Part shown: positions 62,206 through 64,000 of the stretch, in pieces | Numbering within the stretch: position 1 is the first letter of the stretch | Layout of the letters: every line of letters begins with the position of its first letter | Assembly: GCF_001761365.1 (NCBI RefSeq) | Contig: NZ_CP017477.1 | Coordinates: forward strand, 208,501 to 272,500 | From: Polaribacter vadi | GTDB taxonomy: Bacteria; Bacteroidota; Bacteroidia; Flavobacteriales; Flavobacteriaceae | Reading direction: 5' to 3' | Length of the DNA stretch: 64,000 nucleotides | Notes under the pieces: generated by a model | The model's input: only the letters and a program-made list of their open reading frames with translations | The model's database searches: none | What the model was told of the DNA's origin: nothing | Made by a program: the position numbers and the translations under genes

Positions 62206-64000
62206 TTAATATTTAATTATTTTTGATTTATACATTTTATTTTCGACTTCAAAAGTAAGCATATAGATTCCTTTTGATATTTTTTTAACGTTAATATTGT
62301 AAGTAGGTTTTTTTTGATAAAAAACTTTTTTACCTAAAAAATTATAGATAGTAATATTTTTTATTTCACTATTTGTTGTATTTCTAATGTTTAGAATATC
62401 TCTTACAGGATTGGGATAAAACTGAATATTACCTTCCAAAAAGAGATTGATTGAAAGTACAATTGCACTATGTTTTCCAAAATCATCTGCATTGTCTTTA
62501 TCAAAAATATCCCATTCGTTTGTTAAGTCGAAATTTGTGTTAGGTTGTGTAATATTTTTTTTTCTTCTTAACGTTTTGTCCTCTCCAAACTCTATTTGTC
62601 CACTGTTATACGTGCCAATAATATCAATTAAAACATTATTTTTAAATAATCCTATTGGATCATCTCCATTAAAATTTAGTGGAGCTCCAAAATTAGTATC
62701 TCCATTATGAACTCGAATAGAATCTGCAATCGAAATTAAAAAATCTCCAGCAGCAATTGCTTTTTGAGATTTACTAGCTGAATGCTCTCCAGCTGCTTCA
62801 TTAACAATTACAAAAACATCTTGAGATTTTATAATTTTTCCTGTTAACGGAAAATTAAATTCCCAATCTGCTCCATTTAAACCTCCATTGCTTTGTCTTT
62901 TTATGCTGTATGCACTTAAATCGATATCTTTATCTGTTAAATTAACCAATTCTAAAGCTTTGTTGTTTGATGAACCTTCTAAATATTCTGAAAAAAAGAT
63001 TTCTGTAGAATTTGTATCAATATTATTTGTTGTCGCAATTATATCATCACTTAAATTAGATAGATTACCAACCTTATCTTTTGCTAAAATTTGAACAGTG
63101 TAAGAAGTAGCTGCAAATAAATTAGTAATCGTGTACATTGTTTCTGTTACAGTAGCTATTTTGTTTCCATCCAAATAAACATCATATTCAGTAACAGCAG
63201 TATTATCTGTTGATGCATCCCAAGAAACTACAAAAGAAGTTGTGGTTTGGTTGCTAATTACAAGATTAGTTGGAACACTTGGTGCTTCTGTATCTTTTAA
63301 AGTTGATGCATTTACAGGATTGCTTTGAGCTGATAAATTATTAACAATGTCTTTGGCTAAAACTGTAAAACTATAATTTGTATCAGAATTTAATTGATTA
63401 ATTGTTAAAGAAGTGTTGGTTGTATTTGCAAACAAATTTCCATCTACAAAAACATCATAACTTGAAACGACTACATTATCTGTGGCTGCTTCCCAAGATA
63501 AATCAATAGAAAAAGTTGTGTTATTTGATGCTATTAAATTGGTTGGAGTAGAAGGTGCTTGAATATCGCTACTTGTATAAATTCCCCAAAGATCTTCTGC
63601 TTTTGTGCCTCCCCAAATTCTAGTTGCTAAAATAGGATTATCAATAAAAGGATTTCTATTTCCTTGTGCATTTTGATTTGCTGTGTTTTCATGATAGGTA
63701 TTTCGTTGTTTTTCAAATTCTGAAACAGGATCTTCTACATTCCATTGTAAAAACAAATCAATCATATCATCTGGAGTAGAAGAGTTGTCTCCAGTTCCAA
63801 TATTTGATGGTAAACATCTGTTATTATATCTAACATACATATACATCATCATTCTTGCAACATCTCCTTTCCACTCATCTCCTGGATACCAACCTCCATT
63901 TTGTTGAATACCAGAAAACCCAGAACCTATTGTAAATTTTCTGTTATTTCTTGATGAATTTCTTTGAGCATCTGCAGCTCTTAAATGGTGTGCATCTGAA
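62206..64000 (-). CDS. Secreted endonuclease I-family protein, third copy (5' end outside window)
   Basis: The open frame runs to the window edge; the N-terminus (signal peptide and first part of the nuclease domain) lies outside. Visible are the nuclease part (AHHLRAADAQRNSSRNNRKF; GDEWKGDVARMMMYMYVRYN; NPFIDNPILATRIWGG), two fibronectin III domains (PTNLIASNNTTFSIDLSWEA; VPTNLVISNQTTTSFVVSWDAS), and a lamin-tail-like domain (EIFFSEYLEGSSNNKALELVN). It ends in a T9SS-type sorting domain (FYPNPVRDILNIRN). First in transcription order of the three-gene array. An internal ATG at 63852 is not the start. Confidence 0.93.
   Translation of the reverse strand, partial: SDAHHLRAADAQRNSSRNNRKFTIGSGFSGIQQNGGWYPGDEWKGDVARMMMYMYVRYNNRCLPSNIGTGDNSSTPDDMIDLFLQWNVEDPVSEFEKQRNTYHENTANQNAQGNRNPFIDNPILATRIWGGTKAEDLWGIYTSSDIQAPSTPTNLIASNNTTFSIDLSWEAATDNVVVSSYDVFVDGNLFANTTNTSLTINQLNSDTNYSFTVLAKDIVNNLSAQSNPVNASTLKDTEAPSVPTNLVISNQTTTSFVVSWDASTDNTAVTEYDVYLDGNKIATVTETMYTITNLFAATSYTVQILAKDKVGNLSNLSDDIIATTNNIDTNSTEIFFSEYLEGSSNNKALELVNLTDKDIDLSAYSIKRQSNGGLNGADWEFNFPLTGKIIKSQDVFVIVNEAAGEHSASKSQKAIAAGDFLISIADSIRVHNGDTNFGAPLNFNGDDPIGLFKNNVLIDIIGTYNSGQIEFGEDKTLRRKKNITQPNTNFDLTNEWDIFDKDNADDFGKHSAIVLSINLFLEGNIQFYPNPVRDILNIRNTTNSEIKNITIYNFLGKKVFYQKKPTYNINVKKISKGIYMLTFEVENKMYKSKIIKY

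Overview
The window is a visibly A+T-rich chromosomal segment of a marine-type member of the Bacteroidota, family Flavobacteriaceae (Polaribacter- or Tenacibaculum-like). Pointers to this are the gliding lipoprotein GldI, type IX secretion (T9SS) C-terminal sorting domains, many short signal-peptide lipoproteins, TAnnTTTG-like -7 promoter elements, a cyclophilin-FKBP fusion, and the intergenic palindromic repeats typical of the family. Most genes are chromosomal housekeeping genes. I see no rRNA, tRNA, CRISPR array, insertion sequence or prophage.

Layout. 1-8141: mutL (cut by the window edge), a small membrane protein, ribH and a TPR protein on the minus strand; recF and a DciA-like gene on the plus strand; then a TlpA-like lipoprotein, a zincin-like lipoprotein and ndk. 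8254-12272: nrnA-like phosphoesterase, gldI, an FKBP lipoprotein, a cyclophilin-FKBP fusion and a PAP2 phosphatase in one tight plus-strand run. 12261-22095: LTA-synthase-like sulfatase, a second TlpA lipoprotein, pheT, a TPR lipoprotein, pyrD, a LysE exporter and ttcA. 22220-24375: an orphan minus-strand cluster, with one frameshifted gene, next to a strongly structured 119-bp element. 24609-32988: a complete histidine operon hisGDCB-H-A-F-IE behind a His-rich leader peptide and attenuator. Its spacers are crowded with several families of palindromic repeats, and it is interrupted by a small GIY-YIG nuclease gene. 33002-41840: two orphan genes, a set of small stress-type proteins (YiaAB, Pmp3/YqaE and tiny hydrophilic proteins), a decayed gene, an EamA transporter, HPF, an old yellow enzyme, a peroxiredoxin, YihY, and two tandem 67-residue paralogues. 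41913-51420: a two-sided cluster of transglutaminases, circularly permuted ATP-grasp enzymes and alpha-E proteins. 51564-53473: fasciclin lipoprotein and outer-membrane-type protein. 53991-57698: purL. 57858-64000: three tandem secreted endonuclease I / fibronectin III / lamin-tail proteins exported by T9SS.

The most unusual items are these. (1) A GIY-YIG gene lies inside the his operon, bracketed by inverted copies of a palindrome that recurs in the neighbourhood. (2) Palindromic repeats have entered coding sequence in frame, in pyrD and at the start of hisH. (3) The predicted amidoligase/transglutaminase cluster has both fused and split enzyme copies; it is known from comparative genomics but its product is unknown. 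(4) A structured repeat at 22220-22338 has a G-U-tolerant terminal stem and a GCGA-capped hairpin, and sits immediately downstream of an orphan cluster. (5) The his operon carries a classical His-leader attenuator.
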